From: JACQFK01 sp964619955
Lineage (GTDB): Bacteria > Planctomycetota > MHYJ01 > JACPRB01
Length of the DNA stretch: 64,000 bases
Assembly: GCA_964619955.1 (NCBI GenBank)
Contig: CAZUJF010000005.1
Span: forward strand, 152,940 to 216,939
Direction of reading: 5' to 3'
Both the position numbers and the translations under genes were made by a program. Shown piece after piece: positions 41,097 to 50,234 of the stretch (its first letter is position 1; each line of letters opens with the position of its first letter). A model generated the notes under the pieces. The model searched no databases. It was not told the origin of the DNA and saw only the letters and a program-made list of their open reading frames with translations.

Positions 41097-42392
41097 ATGA
41101 GCGACGTGCGATTGATGACCCTGGACCCCGGCCATTTCCATGCCGCGCTGGTGCAGAAGTTCAAGGTGCCCGGGGCGTCGCCCCAGGCCGACGTCTATGC
41201 GCCGCTCGGGCCGGATCTGCTCGGGCACCTGGGCCGCATCTCGGCGTTCAACACCCGCAAGGAAAACCCCACGGACTGGCGCCTCGAGGTCCACACGGGC
41301 CCCGACTACCAGGAGCGGATGTTCCGCGAGCGCCCGGGCAACGTGGTGGTGCTCTCCGGGCGCAACGACCTCAAGATCGACCGCATCAAGGCGGCGGTGG
41401 AGGCGGGCTTCCACGTCCTGGCGGACAAGCCGTGGATCATCTCCTCCGCGGACCTGCCCAAGCTCGAGTCGGCGCTGGAGACGGCGGAGCGCAAGGGGCT
41501 GGTCGCGTACGACATCATGACCGAGCGCTTCGAGACCACGTCGCTCCTGCAGTCCGGGCTGATGCGCGACCCGGACGTCTTCGGGTCGCAGATCCCCGGC
41601 ACGCCCGCCGAGCCCGGCGTCTTCATGGAGAGCGTGCATTACCTGATGAAGCTGGTGGCGGGCGTCCCGAACCGGCGTCCGCCCTGGTACTTCGACGTGT
41701 TCCGCCAGGGGGAGGGGCTCAACGACGTCGGCACGCACCTGGTGGACATGGTCCAGTGGCAGCTCTTCCCGGAGCAGGCGCTCGACGTCGCGCGGGACCT
41801 CAAGCTGCTGCAGGCGGGCCGCAAACCGACGCTGATCCCGCTCGAGGGCTTCCGGAAGGTGACGGGCGAGGCGGAGTTCCCGGACTTCCTGCGGGGCGCG
41901 CTGAGCGGCGGCGCGCTGCCGTACTACTGCAACACCGACGTGAGCTACGCGCTGCGCGGGGTGCACGTGAAGCTGAACGTCCTCTGGGACTTCGAGCAGC
42001 CGATGAGCGAGGGCGACCGCCATTACGCGTACTACCGCGGGACGAAGAGCCGCATCGAGGTGCGCCAGACGAAGGAGCAGAACTTCAAGCCCGAGCTCTA
42101 CGTCGTCCCGAACGATGCCGCGCGCCGCGGGGACCTCAAGGCGGCGCTCGCGAAGCGGGTGGGGGAGCTGGAGAAGCGGTTCGCGGGGATCGCGCTGCGC
42201 GATGCGGGTCCGGATTTCCGGGTGGAGATCCCGGACGTGCACCGTCAGGGTCACGAGGCGCACTTCACGGCGGTCTTCGAGCGCTTCCTGGGCTACCTGA
42301 AGAACCCCCGCTCGTTGCCGGCCTGGGAGAAGCCGAACATGCTGGTCAAGTACGGCACGACGAACCGCGGGGTGGACCTGGCGCGGGCCTGA
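41097..42392 (+). CDS. Gfo/Idh/MocA-type oxidoreductase ('putative oxidoreductase C-terminal domain' family)
   Basis: 431 residues. The N-terminal part reads as a modified Rossmann fold (VRLMTLDPGHFHAALVQ; NVVVLSGRNDLKIDRI; HVLADKPWIIS with the Gfo/Idh-type KPW). The C-terminal part carries VFMESVHYLMKLV, NDVGTHLVDMVQW (GxHLxD, typical of Gfo/Idh) and YYRGTKSRIEVRQ. It is close to the planctomycete/Bacteroidetes family annotated with a putative oxidoreductase C-terminal domain. Substrates are probably sugars or inositols; unproven. AAGAGGA lies 8 nt before ATG 41097. Confidence 0.8.
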   Translation: MSDVRLMTLDPGHFHAALVQKFKVPGASPQADVYAPLGPDLLGHLGRISAFNTRKENPTDWRLEVHTGPDYQERMFRERPGNVVVLSGRNDLKIDRIKAAVEAGFHVLADKPWIISSADLPKLESALETAERKGLVAYDIMTERFETTSLLQSGLMRDPDVFGSQIPGTPAEPGVFMESVHYLMKLVAGVPNRRPPWYFDVFRQGEGLNDVGTHLVDMVQWQLFPEQALDVARDLKLLQAGRKPTLIPLEGFRKVTGEAEFPDFLRGALSGGALPYYCNTDVSYALRGVHVKLNVLWDFEQPMSEGDRHYAYYRGTKSRIEVRQTKEQNFKPELYVVPNDAARRGDLKAALAKRVGELEKRFAGIALRDAGPDFRVEIPDVHRQGHEAHFTAVFERFLGYLKNPRSLPAWEKPNMLVKYGTTNRGVDLARA

Positions 42393-42407
42393 ACGTGCCG
42401 CGCATGT

Positions 42408-42413
42408 TATACT
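42408..42413 (+). promoter_or_regulatory. -10 TATACT for argG
   Basis: TATACT in the intergenic region, predicted start ~42420, gives a ~36-nt leader to the argG ATG. No clear -35 and no convincing ARG box was found nearby. Confidence 0.4.
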
Positions 42414-42455
42414 CCCGGCGCTTTCGGGGTCCTTTCGGATGATTTGGGTGCGTTC

Positions 42456-43820
42456 ATGAGCAAGATTCTGCAGTCGCTGCCGGTCGGCGAGCCCGTCGGG
42501 ATCGCGTTTTCAGGCGGCCTCGACACCAGCGCGGCGATCTACTGGATGCGGCAGAAGGGCGCCGTGCCCTACTGCTACACCGCGAACCTGGGGCAGCCCG
42601 ACGAGTCGGACTACGAGGAGATCCCGAGGAAGGCGCTCGGCTACGGGGCCGAGAAGGCCCGCCTCATCGACTGCCGTCTGCGGCTGGTCCTCGAGGGTTT
42701 CGCCGCGCTCCAGTGCGGCGCCTTCCATATCACCACCGCCGGCCTGCCCTACTTCAACACCACGCCGCTGGGCCGCGCCGTCACCGGCACGATGCTGGTC
42801 GGCGCGATGAAGGAGGACCAGGTCCACATCTGGGGCGACGGCTCCACGTACAAGGGCAACGACATCGAGCGCTTCTACCGCTACGGCCTGATGGTCAACC
42901 CGGCCCTGCGGATCTACAAGCCCTGGCTCGACGCGCAGTTCATCAAGGAGCTGGGGGGCCGCAAGGAGATGTCCGAACTCCTCGAGAAGGCCGGCCTGAA
43001 CTACAAGATGAGCAAGGAGAAGGCCTACTCGACCGACTCCAACATCTGGGGCGCGACGCACGAGGCCAAGGACCTGGAGCACCTGAACAAGGGCATCAAG
43101 ATCGTGGCGCCCATCATGGGCGTTGCGTTCTGGCGCGACGACGTCGTCGTCAAGGCCGAGACCGTGACGGTCGGCTTCCAGGAGGGCGTCCCCACGACGC
43201 TCAACGGAAAGACCTTCGCCGACCCGGTGGCCCTGGTGCTGGAGGCCAACGCCATCGGCGGCCGGCACGGCCTGGGCATGTCCGACCAGATCGAGAACCG
43301 CATCATCGAGGCGAAGAGCCGGGGCATCTACGAGGCGCCCGCGATGGCGCTCCTCTTCATCGCCTACGAGCGGCTGATCACGGGCATCCACAACGAGGGG
43401 ACGATCGAGCAGTATCGCGACATGGGCCGCCGCCTCGGCCGGCTGCTCTACGAGGGCCGCTGGTTCGACCCGCAGGCGATCATGCTGCGCGAGACGCTGC
43501 AGCGCTGGGTGGCGCGGGCGGTCACGGGCGAGGTCAGCCTCGAACTGCGCCGCGGCAACGACTACACGATCCTCGACACGAAGAGCCCGAACCTCACGTA
43601 CAAGCCGGAGCGGCTGACGATGGAGAGCGGCCAGGGCGAGTTCTCGCCGCTGGACCGCATCGGCCAGCTCACGATGCGCAACCTGGACATCACGGACAGC
43701 CGCGACAAGCTGTTCATCTACGCCCGGAGCGGGCTGCTCGCCCCGTCCGCGTTCGAGGGGATGGGCCTGCTGGAGGCCCCGGCGAAGGATCCGAAGGGCG
43801 GCCCGCCGCCCAAGAAATGA
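42456..43820 (+). CDS. argG: Argininosuccinate synthase (long, E. coli-type)
   Basis: 454 residues. Joins citrulline and aspartate using ATP. The PP-loop GIAFSGGLDTSAA (residues ~15-27) is intact, followed by the long-form family's CGAFHITTAGLPYFNTTPLGR, IWGDGSTYKGNDIERFYRYG and EKAYSTDSNIWGATHEAKDLE. ATG 42456 is used; an in-frame TTG 12 nt upstream is an alternative. It is separate from the arg operon (29.4-36.4 kb). If that pathway makes N-acyl-citrulline, a deacylase must act before this enzyme. Confidence 0.96.
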   Translation: MSKILQSLPVGEPVGIAFSGGLDTSAAIYWMRQKGAVPYCYTANLGQPDESDYEEIPRKALGYGAEKARLIDCRLRLVLEGFAALQCGAFHITTAGLPYFNTTPLGRAVTGTMLVGAMKEDQVHIWGDGSTYKGNDIERFYRYGLMVNPALRIYKPWLDAQFIKELGGRKEMSELLEKAGLNYKMSKEKAYSTDSNIWGATHEAKDLEHLNKGIKIVAPIMGVAFWRDDVVVKAETVTVGFQEGVPTTLNGKTFADPVALVLEANAIGGRHGLGMSDQIENRIIEAKSRGIYEAPAMALLFIAYERLITGIHNEGTIEQYRDMGRRLGRLLYEGRWFDPQAIMLRETLQRWVARAVTGEVSLELRRGNDYTILDTKSPNLTYKPERLTMESGQGEFSPLDRIGQLTMRNLDITDSRDKLFIYARSGLLAPSAFEGMGLLEAPAKDPKGGPPPKK

Positions 43821-43829
43821 CCTGAACTC

Positions 43830-44327
43830 ATGAAGCTCGCCGCGTTTCTCCTGGGCATCGTCGGCAGCGTCGTGCTCGGACTCTTCGCCTCGAAGGGGCT
43901 GGATCATCGGGACTACTCCGGGAGCGTCGGCGAGAAGCTGGGAAGCCATCCCGGCTGCCCCACGCTCTGGGTGGTTTTCGACAAGGCCCCGGACGTCGTC
44001 CCCGACGGCATGCTGTCCTGCAGCTGCCCGGCGCAGGCCGAGGCGGGGGCGGCGGGGAAGCCGATCCATCCGCCCCGCGAGGTGGCGGACGCGGCGGCCC
44101 CGGCGGATCAGCTGAGCATCTCCTACACGGAGTTCCGGTCCCCGTTCGGGGGGAAGAAGGTCTCGGGGCTTTCGTACGGGCTCATGCGCGGCATCGACCG
44201 GCAGACCTTCGTGGTCTCCCCGGCCTGGTCGGCCTACTCGAAATTCGCCCTCATCACCGCGGCGCCGTTCCTCGTCGGCTTGGTCCTGTCGCTCGGCCTG
44301 GGCCTCCTTCCCTCGAAACGGGGCTGA
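43830..44327 (+). CDS. Two-helix membrane protein of unknown function
   Basis: 165 residues with an N-terminal hydrophobic segment (~4-20, AAFLLGIVGSVVLGLF) and a C-terminal one (~138-158, FALITAAPFLVGLVLSLGLG). The ~115-residue middle contains a CSCP motif and is probably periplasmic. No family recognised. It starts 9 nt after argG and may be co-transcribed, but nothing indicates an arginine role. Confidence 0.65.
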   Translation: MKLAAFLLGIVGSVVLGLFASKGLDHRDYSGSVGEKLGSHPGCPTLWVVFDKAPDVVPDGMLSCSCPAQAEAGAAGKPIHPPREVADAAAPADQLSISYTEFRSPFGGKKVSGLSYGLMRGIDRQTFVVSPAWSAYSKFALITAAPFLVGLVLSLGLGLLPSKRG

Positions 44328-44364
44328 TCCGGCGGCTTCGCTTCCGCGGGATGCCGGCCCGGCT

Positions 44365-44370
44365 TATAAT
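44365..44370 (+). promoter_or_regulatory. -10 TATAAT for the WYL regulator gene
   Basis: A perfect TATAAT, with TTCCGC 17 nt upstream as a weak -35. The predicted leader of ~45 nt ends with the strong RBS GGAGGGGG before ATG 44422. Confidence 0.5.
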
Positions 44371-44421
44371 GGGACCCATCCTGTCACAAGAATGCCGTAA
44401 ACTCCGAGCCGGAGGGGGACC

Positions 44422-45429
44422 ATGAAACGCAAGGAACGGGGGCGCCAGCTCCTGCGCATCCTCAAGCTGATCAAGCTCTTCGAGCACGCCCGCTACGGCA
44501 AGACGATCCCCGCGCTCTGCAAGGAGCTCGACGTCACGCGGCGCACGCTGTACCGCGACCTGGACATGCTCGAGGACGCCGGCTACCGCTTCATCAAGGA
44601 GGGCGGCGGGGGAGGGGAGTCGAAGACCTGGCGCCTGCCGCCGGGCATGCGCCGCGCGCCCGACCAGCCCTACGCGGAAACCGAGCTGCTCTCGCTCTAC
44701 TTCTGCATGAACCTGCTGCAGCCCTTCCGGGGCACGCCGCTGCGGGACGGCCTCGAGTCCCTGCTCGCCAAGATCGAGGCGACGTTCACCGAGAAGCAGC
44801 GCGAATACTTCGGCGACCTCGTCTTCACGCACGTCGCGAAGATGACGCCGTCCAAGGACTACCGCCGCCACGCCGCCGCGGTGAGCGGCCTCTCGAAGGC
44901 CTGCCTCGAGCACGTGAAGGTCGAACTGGTCTACCAGTCCCGCGAGAACGAGTCGAAGACCTACCTGTTCTCCCCCTACTGCGTCGCCTATTACGGCGGC
45001 GAGCTCTACACGATCGGCTGGAGCGACCTGCGGCAGTCCGTGCGCACGCTGCGGGTGGACCGCATCCGCACGATCAAGGCGACGTCGCAGCGTTTCGAGC
45101 GGCCGAAGGACTTCGACCCGGAGAACTATCTCGGCCGCAGCTTCGGCATCTACTCGGAGGGGGAGCAGGAGAAGGTCCAGATCGAGTTCGCGAAGGAGGC
45201 GGCCCGCACCGTGCGCGAGCGCGAGTGGCATCCGACGCAGCGGATCGAGGAGCTGCCCGACGGGCGCGTGATCCTGAAGATGAGCGTGCAGGGCATCTCC
45301 GAGGTCGCCCGCTGGGTGCTCTACCACGCCCCCTACGCGACCGTCGTGGAGCCGCCCGAATTGAGGAAGCTGGTGGCGGAGAACGCGAGGAAGGCGGCCG
45401 CAGGACACCTGAAGGAGGCCGGTTCATGA
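44422..45429 (+). CDS. WYL-domain transcriptional regulator
   Basis: 335 residues. An N-terminal HTH (ALCKELDVTRRTLYRDLDMLEDAGYRF, residues ~32-58, of which RRTLYRDLD is the recognition helix) is followed by a WYL domain (SPYCVAYYGGELYTIGWSDL, VRTLRVDRI) and a C-terminal WCX-like region. WYL proteins bind nucleic-acid or other ligands and regulate, among other things, DNA-damage and phage-defence genes; here no defence genes are adjacent. The stop overlaps the start of the following secreted-protein gene (ATGA), so the two are co-translated. Confidence 0.9.
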   Translation: MKRKERGRQLLRILKLIKLFEHARYGKTIPALCKELDVTRRTLYRDLDMLEDAGYRFIKEGGGGGESKTWRLPPGMRRAPDQPYAETELLSLYFCMNLLQPFRGTPLRDGLESLLAKIEATFTEKQREYFGDLVFTHVAKMTPSKDYRRHAAAVSGLSKACLEHVKVELVYQSRENESKTYLFSPYCVAYYGGELYTIGWSDLRQSVRTLRVDRIRTIKATSQRFERPKDFDPENYLGRSFGIYSEGEQEKVQIEFAKEAARTVREREWHPTQRIEELPDGRVILKMSVQGISEVARWVLYHAPYATVVEPPELRKLVAENARKAAAGHLKEAGS

Positions 45430-46673
45430 ATCTGTCGCCGATCATCGGATGCCTGGTCCTGGTGCTGTCCGCGCAGGAGCCCCCGTCGGACGATTTGAGG
45501 ATGCAGCCGGCCTGGAAGAAGGCGGCGGCACTGGCGGCGAAGGTCCGGGAGGCCCCCGGAATCCCCGCGGAGCTGCGGAAATCCCTGGAGACGGACTACG
45601 CCGGACTGGAACAGGAGCGGGCCGGCCTGCAGCCCGAGTGGACCCGCATGCTCCCGCTGCGGCAGAAGCTGCAGAAGGAGTTTCAGGACCAGAAACAGGA
45701 CGGCACGGACCAGGCGCGGGGGGTGCAGGCCCACGCCATGCTGGGCAAACACGCCTGCCCCTGCGCCGAATTCGAGCGGCTCAAGATCTGGCAGGGTCGC
45801 GTGGACGGGCAGGCCATCGTCCTGGAGCAGCGCCAGAAGGCCTTCAACGACGAGTTCAATCCGCTCATGGAGGGGGTCCTGACGCTCTTCGAGAGCGGAG
45901 TGACGCCGTTTGCGGAGGATGCCGGGCGGGCCCTGGCCCATGCGGCGACGATCGCCCAGGCGCGTGCGGCGCTGGAAAAGTCCCTGGAGGGGCTGCGCCG
46001 GGACGTTCAACAGACGCAGGCGGCGCTGAAGCGGCTCCAGACCTCCATCACCCAGGGAAACGCCGAGCTGGAAGCCTGGACGAAGGCGTCGCAGGAGGCC
46101 TCGCGCGAGTCGCTGGAGCGCGCCGGGTTCTTCGCGGCGGAAGGCCTCCAGACCTACCTGGAGCTCTCGCGGAAGGCGAGGCTGGAGGACGTCGACGGGG
46201 CGATCACGAAGGTCAGACGCCGCATCAAACCCAAGAAACCGGCGGCGGAGCTGCACGCAGAACTGCGCCGGCTGCGGGACCAGAAGAAGGTCCTCGAGAG
46301 CGACGAGACCTGGCTGGAGTTGATCGGGCATGCGCGGTCTTCGACCGAACTCTTCATGACGCTCAACAAGGAAAGCTCGGACCGGGAGAAAAAGCTCGAA
46401 ACGGCCTATTCCAAACTGACGGAGCTGATCGGACGGAAGGAATTCCAGGCCCTCTTCAAGGTCAACAGCCAGCTGGCCGTCTACGCCTCCCTGTCCAAGA
46501 CCATCGTCGATTCCGCCTACGACGTGACGGTGCAGGGCTTCGCGGTCGCGCGGGTCTTCCAGATGGAGAAGAACAGCGACGCCTATCTGAAGGCGGTCGA
46601 GAGGCTTTCCACGCACCTGGAAGGGAAGGTCAAGGAGATCGTCCGGCTCAAGGAGCTTCTGGCCGCCCCGTGA
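45426..46673 (+). CDS. Exported coiled-coil protein of unknown function
   Basis: 415 residues. A short signal peptide (MNLSPIIGCLVLVLSAQ) is followed by an almost wholly helical, charged sequence with coiled-coil stretches (ALEKSLEGLRRDVQQTQAAL, LRRLRDQKKVLESDETW). A CPC motif is near residue 113. No known family. ATG 45426 has a full AAGGAGG 8 nt upstream and overlaps the WYL stop. It converges with another exported coiled-coil gene, the stops abutting at TGATCA. Confidence 0.75.
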   Translation: MNLSPIIGCLVLVLSAQEPPSDDLRMQPAWKKAAALAAKVREAPGIPAELRKSLETDYAGLEQERAGLQPEWTRMLPLRQKLQKEFQDQKQDGTDQARGVQAHAMLGKHACPCAEFERLKIWQGRVDGQAIVLEQRQKAFNDEFNPLMEGVLTLFESGVTPFAEDAGRALAHAATIAQARAALEKSLEGLRRDVQQTQAALKRLQTSITQGNAELEAWTKASQEASRESLERAGFFAAEGLQTYLELSRKARLEDVDGAITKVRRRIKPKKPAAELHAELRRLRDQKKVLESDETWLELIGHARSSTELFMTLNKESSDREKKLETAYSKLTELIGRKEFQALFKVNSQLAVYASLSKTIVDSAYDVTVQGFAVARVFQMEKNSDAYLKAVERLSTHLEGKVKEIVRLKELLAAP

Positions 46674-48062
46674 TCACTGCTGGAACTGCCTGATCCACTC
46701 GCGGCTGTCGCGCACCCAGGCCTCCGCCTCCTCGAGCTTCCCCTTGAGGCGGGCGACGACCTGGTCGAGCCGGGCGCGGATCTCCTCCAGCTTCGCCTTC
46801 AACCCGTCCCTGAGGCGGGCGCGTTCGGCGGCCTGCGCCTTGTACTGGTCGAGGGACTTCTTGAGCTCGTCCCGGCGGGCCTTCAGCTGCTTCGCCTTCG
46901 CCTCGGGGTCGCGCAGGCGGGCGTTCAGGGCGTCCAGCGGGGGCTTCACCCCGTTGATCTGCTGCTCGAGGCGCTCCGCCTCCTGGAAGGCGGCGTTGCC
47001 CCGGGCGATCAGCTGGTTGCCCTCGGCGATCAGTTTGTCGTGGGGAAGATATCTGTAGTCGATCCTCCGGGTATTGCCCTCCACCCATTCGCGGACGATC
47101 TGGCATTGCGCCGTGTGACGGTTGTAGAAGGCCGTGGGGTCGGCCTTCATTTCCCGGTCGATGGCATCCGCCTGGATGCGGATCGCGTCGACGCGCTTCT
47201 TGTCGGCGGTGAAGATCTGCATCTGGTTGATGCGGGACGTCGTGAGGTCCTGGTACTGGCGGGCCAGCGTGTCCCGGCGGGCGATGTCGTTCCGGATGGG
47301 GAAGAGGGCCAGTTCGATCTGGGCGTCCAGTTCGGAGAGGGCTTTTTCGCGCCCGGGCAGTTCCTCCTCCTCTTTCCGGCCTTCGCGCTCGATCTGTTCG
47401 ATCTTGCTGCGATGCAGGCTCGCCTCCCGTCCCAGCCGGACCGCGTCGCTGGTCTCCTGTCGCTGCCGGGTCGTGTCCAGCTTCAGGTTCTCGAGTTTGT
47501 CCTGGACGGCCCGTCGGCGCTCCCACGCCTCCATCGAAGTTCCCGGGCGCGGGTTCGAAGGGATGCCGAAGGCGGGGGTTCCCTGACGGGGGACGACGGG
47601 CATCGCGGGGGCCGATTTGGCGTTGTCCCAAACTTTAAGGAGGCCTTCATGCGAGGCCTCGATTCCGGACAAATCCGCCGCCTGCCGGGAGCCCCGTTCC
47701 TTCTCGATCGCCCACTCGGGGATGCGCTGGCGTCCGGCCTCCCTGACGAGGTGGGGCCGGAGGGTTTCGTCGCGCAGGACCTGGAGGGCCGTCTCCAGCG
47801 TTTTTCGGTGGGCCTCCTTGGCCGGCGTTTCCAACGCCTTCTCGGTTTCCTTCTCGAGCTGGGCGAGGGCGACGGAGGGGGGCACGCCCTTCTGGATCCG
47901 CTCCTTCAGCTCCGCGACCACGCCCTCGAAGGCGCCGGTCAGCTCCTCGAGCTTTTCCTGCATGGCCTGGCTTTCCGCCGCCTTGGCCTCCTCGGGTCCC
48001 GGCGCGGGCGCCGGCGCGGGATCCTGTCCCAGCAGCAGGCAGAGCAGTCCCGTCAGCAGCAT
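46674..48062 (-). CDS. Second exported coiled-coil protein of unknown function
   Basis: 462 residues. Signal peptide MLLTGLLCLLLGQ, then a Pro/Ala linker and long charged helices with heptad patterns throughout (for example VAELKERIQKGV, LKARRDELKKSLDQYKAQ, LKAKLEEIRARLDQVVARL). ATG 48062 is chosen because GGAG lies 6 nt upstream; the ATG at 48068 abuts the GGAG. No family recognised. The lipoprotein gene at 48076 ends 13 nt upstream, so the two are probably one operon. Confidence 0.75.
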   Translation of the reverse strand: MLLTGLLCLLLGQDPAPAPAPGPEEAKAAESQAMQEKLEELTGAFEGVVAELKERIQKGVPPSVALAQLEKETEKALETPAKEAHRKTLETALQVLRDETLRPHLVREAGRQRIPEWAIEKERGSRQAADLSGIEASHEGLLKVWDNAKSAPAMPVVPRQGTPAFGIPSNPRPGTSMEAWERRRAVQDKLENLKLDTTRQRQETSDAVRLGREASLHRSKIEQIEREGRKEEEELPGREKALSELDAQIELALFPIRNDIARRDTLARQYQDLTTSRINQMQIFTADKKRVDAIRIQADAIDREMKADPTAFYNRHTAQCQIVREWVEGNTRRIDYRYLPHDKLIAEGNQLIARGNAAFQEAERLEQQINGVKPPLDALNARLRDPEAKAKQLKARRDELKKSLDQYKAQAAERARLRDGLKAKLEEIRARLDQVVARLKGKLEEAEAWVRDSREWIRQFQQ

Positions 48063-48075
48063 GGGCATCTCCGGT

Positions 48076-49803
48076 TCAGGGGGTTTCCAGGGGAAGGCGG
48101 GAGCGTCCCTTGAGTTCGAGGGTCAGGTCGCGAACGATTTTCCGTCCGGCGGTCTCGATGAGCACCTGATAGGCTCCGGCCGGCACCGCGATCTCCCGCA
48201 GGGGTTTGCGGGGGTCGGGTTCGAACCAGAGTCCGGCGAGCAGCCGGGACCCTTTCCTCAATTCGATCGTCGTGCCCATCGCGCCGCTGCCCCCCTCGAT
48301 CTCAAGAGTGGCGGTCCCCGGCAGGGCCGGGCCTTCCTCCCGGGCCGCCGCGACCGGAACCGGGACGTCCTCCCGGCGGGGCAGGTCGGCCGCGATGCGC
48401 TCCAGGACTCCCGCGTCCGGGGGGGCTTCCTCGCCGAACATGCCGACGAGCGACTCCCCGTCGAACCCGGTCCGGTGCAGGTAGTGCCGCGCGCGGTCCC
48501 CCAGGGGCCGGCGGGTCAGCGAGTAGGTGTGCAGGACGTCCGGACCTTCGAACACGAGGCAGAGGAGCAGGCGGGGAAGGGCGGGATCCGCGGGAGCGGA
48601 GCTGCAGCGCCAACCGGAGACGCGGTAGCCCGCGAACTCCGGCAGGCCTCCCTGCAGGGGGGCGAAGGCGTCGGTCCCGAGGATGCGGAGCAGCTCCCGG
48701 AGTCCCGCGGCGTCGGGACCGAAGCCCGCATTGCGCAGGGACTCCGCCGACCGGGGAGGGCATCCGGCGAAGTAATAGGCGCAGGCCCGGTCGAGCGAGT
48801 AGCGGGCCTGCTCCGCCACGGTTCCCTGGGGTTCCGGAGGGAGCCTCAGGAGCGCGCGGCAGGCATAGCGCTTCGCGGGTTCCGGCGCGCCCGGGGTCCG
48901 AAGGATCTCCCCGAAGACGCCCGCCAGTTTCTGGGGGAGGGTTGCGCTCCGGCCGGCATCCCGCCAGCCCTTCTCCCATGCGTCGGCCGCGGCGATCTTC
49001 GCCTCCAGGGCGGCCTTGGCCGACAGGCGGAGATCGCCGGCCCGTTCCCAGGCGCGGGACCGGGCGAGCTGCCAGAAGAGCTCGCGGACCCGGGCTTCCT
49101 CGTCGGGCTCCCCCCCGGGGGAAAGCTGGGCCAGGAGGGTGTTCTCGGGCATGGCCCGGATCCGGGTGAGCCGGTTCCCGCTGCGCAGGATGACCCAGTG
49201 TTTCGCGCGCTCCCCCTGGGGGATGAGGTACCAGGCCGGGATCTCCCCGGGGGATTCCTCCGTGATCGAGTCCCGCCGGAGCGTGTGGGTGATCCCCTGA
49301 AGCTGCAGGGTGCCCGCCGCCGGCCCCCGCAGGTGATTGGCCGGACAGCCCATGCGTTCGGTGATGATGCGGGCGTAGAGTTTCGAGTCGGGACGGAAGG
49401 CTTCCAGCACCCGGAGGCCGATCCCGCCGAAGCCCGGGGGGAACTCCTCCTCGACGGTGGATTCCACCGTGGCGATCTTTTCGAGCGTGAAGGCGGAATG
49501 CACCTCCGCGCGGATCACGTCCTCGGGCCCCGTGCCGGTGAAGCAAAGCCGGACCATGAGGTCGCAGTCCCGGGTCTTCTCGAGGGAGCTGCGTTGGACG
49601 ACGCTCTTGAAATGCGGGAGCGGCCGGTTCCAGTCCGGGTCTTCGTACCGGGTGAAGAGGCGGAGCAGGTCCTCGCCCCCGAAGTGCCCGCTCCCGTCCC
49701 GCAGGAGGCCCACACGGAGATCGGAATCCATCCCCTTGCGCACGAAGTGCGGGACGCAGCCGGACAGGAGTCCGGCCGCCAGGACGATCCCCCCGAGTCG
49801 CAT
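48076..49803 (-). CDS. Large lipoprotein of unknown function
   Basis: 575 residues. Lipoprotein signal MRLGGIVLAAGLLSGC (Cys16). The middle is helical and possibly TPR-like (ARVRELFWQLARSRAWERAGDL); the C-terminus looks like a beta-sandwich (GTATLEIEGGSGAMGTTIELR... REIAVPAGAYQVLIETAGRK). The signal peptide fixes the start at ATG 49803 (AGGG upstream; a possible TAGACT -10 at 49830-49835). The frame continues far upstream as a shadow. No family recognised; likely operon with the coiled-coil gene downstream. Confidence 0.75.
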   Translation of the reverse strand: MRLGGIVLAAGLLSGCVPHFVRKGMDSDLRVGLLRDGSGHFGGEDLLRLFTRYEDPDWNRPLPHFKSVVQRSSLEKTRDCDLMVRLCFTGTGPEDVIRAEVHSAFTLEKIATVESTVEEEFPPGFGGIGLRVLEAFRPDSKLYARIITERMGCPANHLRGPAAGTLQLQGITHTLRRDSITEESPGEIPAWYLIPQGERAKHWVILRSGNRLTRIRAMPENTLLAQLSPGGEPDEEARVRELFWQLARSRAWERAGDLRLSAKAALEAKIAAADAWEKGWRDAGRSATLPQKLAGVFGEILRTPGAPEPAKRYACRALLRLPPEPQGTVAEQARYSLDRACAYYFAGCPPRSAESLRNAGFGPDAAGLRELLRILGTDAFAPLQGGLPEFAGYRVSGWRCSSAPADPALPRLLLCLVFEGPDVLHTYSLTRRPLGDRARHYLHRTGFDGESLVGMFGEEAPPDAGVLERIAADLPRREDVPVPVAAAREEGPALPGTATLEIEGGSGAMGTTIELRKGSRLLAGLWFEPDPRKPLREIAVPAGAYQVLIETAGRKIVRDLTLELKGRSRLPLETP

Positions 49804-49868
49804 GTTGGCCCTCGCCGCAGCTGCAGGAAAGTCTAACTTATGCAGCCGGGGAAGGGCGGGATAATCGC

Positions 49869-50177
49869 TCAGGTCCTCAGCCGGCGGCGCGTCCGTTTCT
49901 GCACCGCCCGGACCTTGCCGTCCAGCCGGCCCTTCGCGCCCCGGCGCCAGTCGGCCTTGATCGAGAACGTGATCCGGGGGCAGTCGCGGCCCAGCGCCTT
50001 CCAGCAGCGCTTCACCACGGCCATGACCTCGTCCCACTCGCCCTCGATGCAGGTGCCCATGGGCCCGAGGCGGTAGTCCAGGCCGCTGCGGTCGATGACC
50101 TCGAGCGCGCGGGCCACCCATTTGGAGACGGAGACGCCCCTGCCCATCGGGGACATCGACAATTCGATCAGCAGCAT
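49869..50177 (-). CDS. MTH1187/YkoF-family thiamine-binding protein
   Basis: 102 residues. LIELSMSPMGRGVSVSKWVARALEVI, GLDYRLGPMGTCIEGEWDEVM and ITFSIKADWRRG match the small MTH1187 (DUF77/YqgV) thiamine-binding family, residues 3-28, 34-54 and 70-81 respectively. It forms a ferredoxin-like fold that probably binds thiamine or a related metabolite. The ATG at 50177 is 7 nt after a TATCCT box; an ATG at 50201 would add eight residues. Divergent from thyX with leaderless-type starts. Confidence 0.88.
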   Translation of the reverse strand: MLLIELSMSPMGRGVSVSKWVARALEVIDRSGLDYRLGPMGTCIEGEWDEVMAVVKRCWKALGRDCPRITFSIKADWRRGAKGRLDGKVRAVQKRTRRRLRT

Positions 50178-50184
50178 GCCCCCG

Positions 50185-50190
50185 AGGATA
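50185..50190 (-). promoter_or_regulatory. -10-like TATCCT before the thiamine-binding protein gene
   Basis: Minus-strand TATCCT ends 7 nt before ATG 50177, so the predicted start coincides with the start codon. No Shine-Dalgarno sequence or -35 is seen. Confidence 0.4.
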
Positions 50191-50221
50191 CCAAAGCGCA
50201 TGCGCCCCGCGAGGCTCCTGC

Positions 50222-50227
50222 TATAAT
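50222..50227 (+). promoter_or_regulatory. -10 TATAAT abutting the thyX start
   Basis: A perfect TATAAT ends 7 nt before the GTG at 50235, placing the predicted transcription start on the start codon. No Shine-Dalgarno sequence is possible in such a leader. Confidence 0.5.
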
Positions 50228-50234
50228 CCCGCGC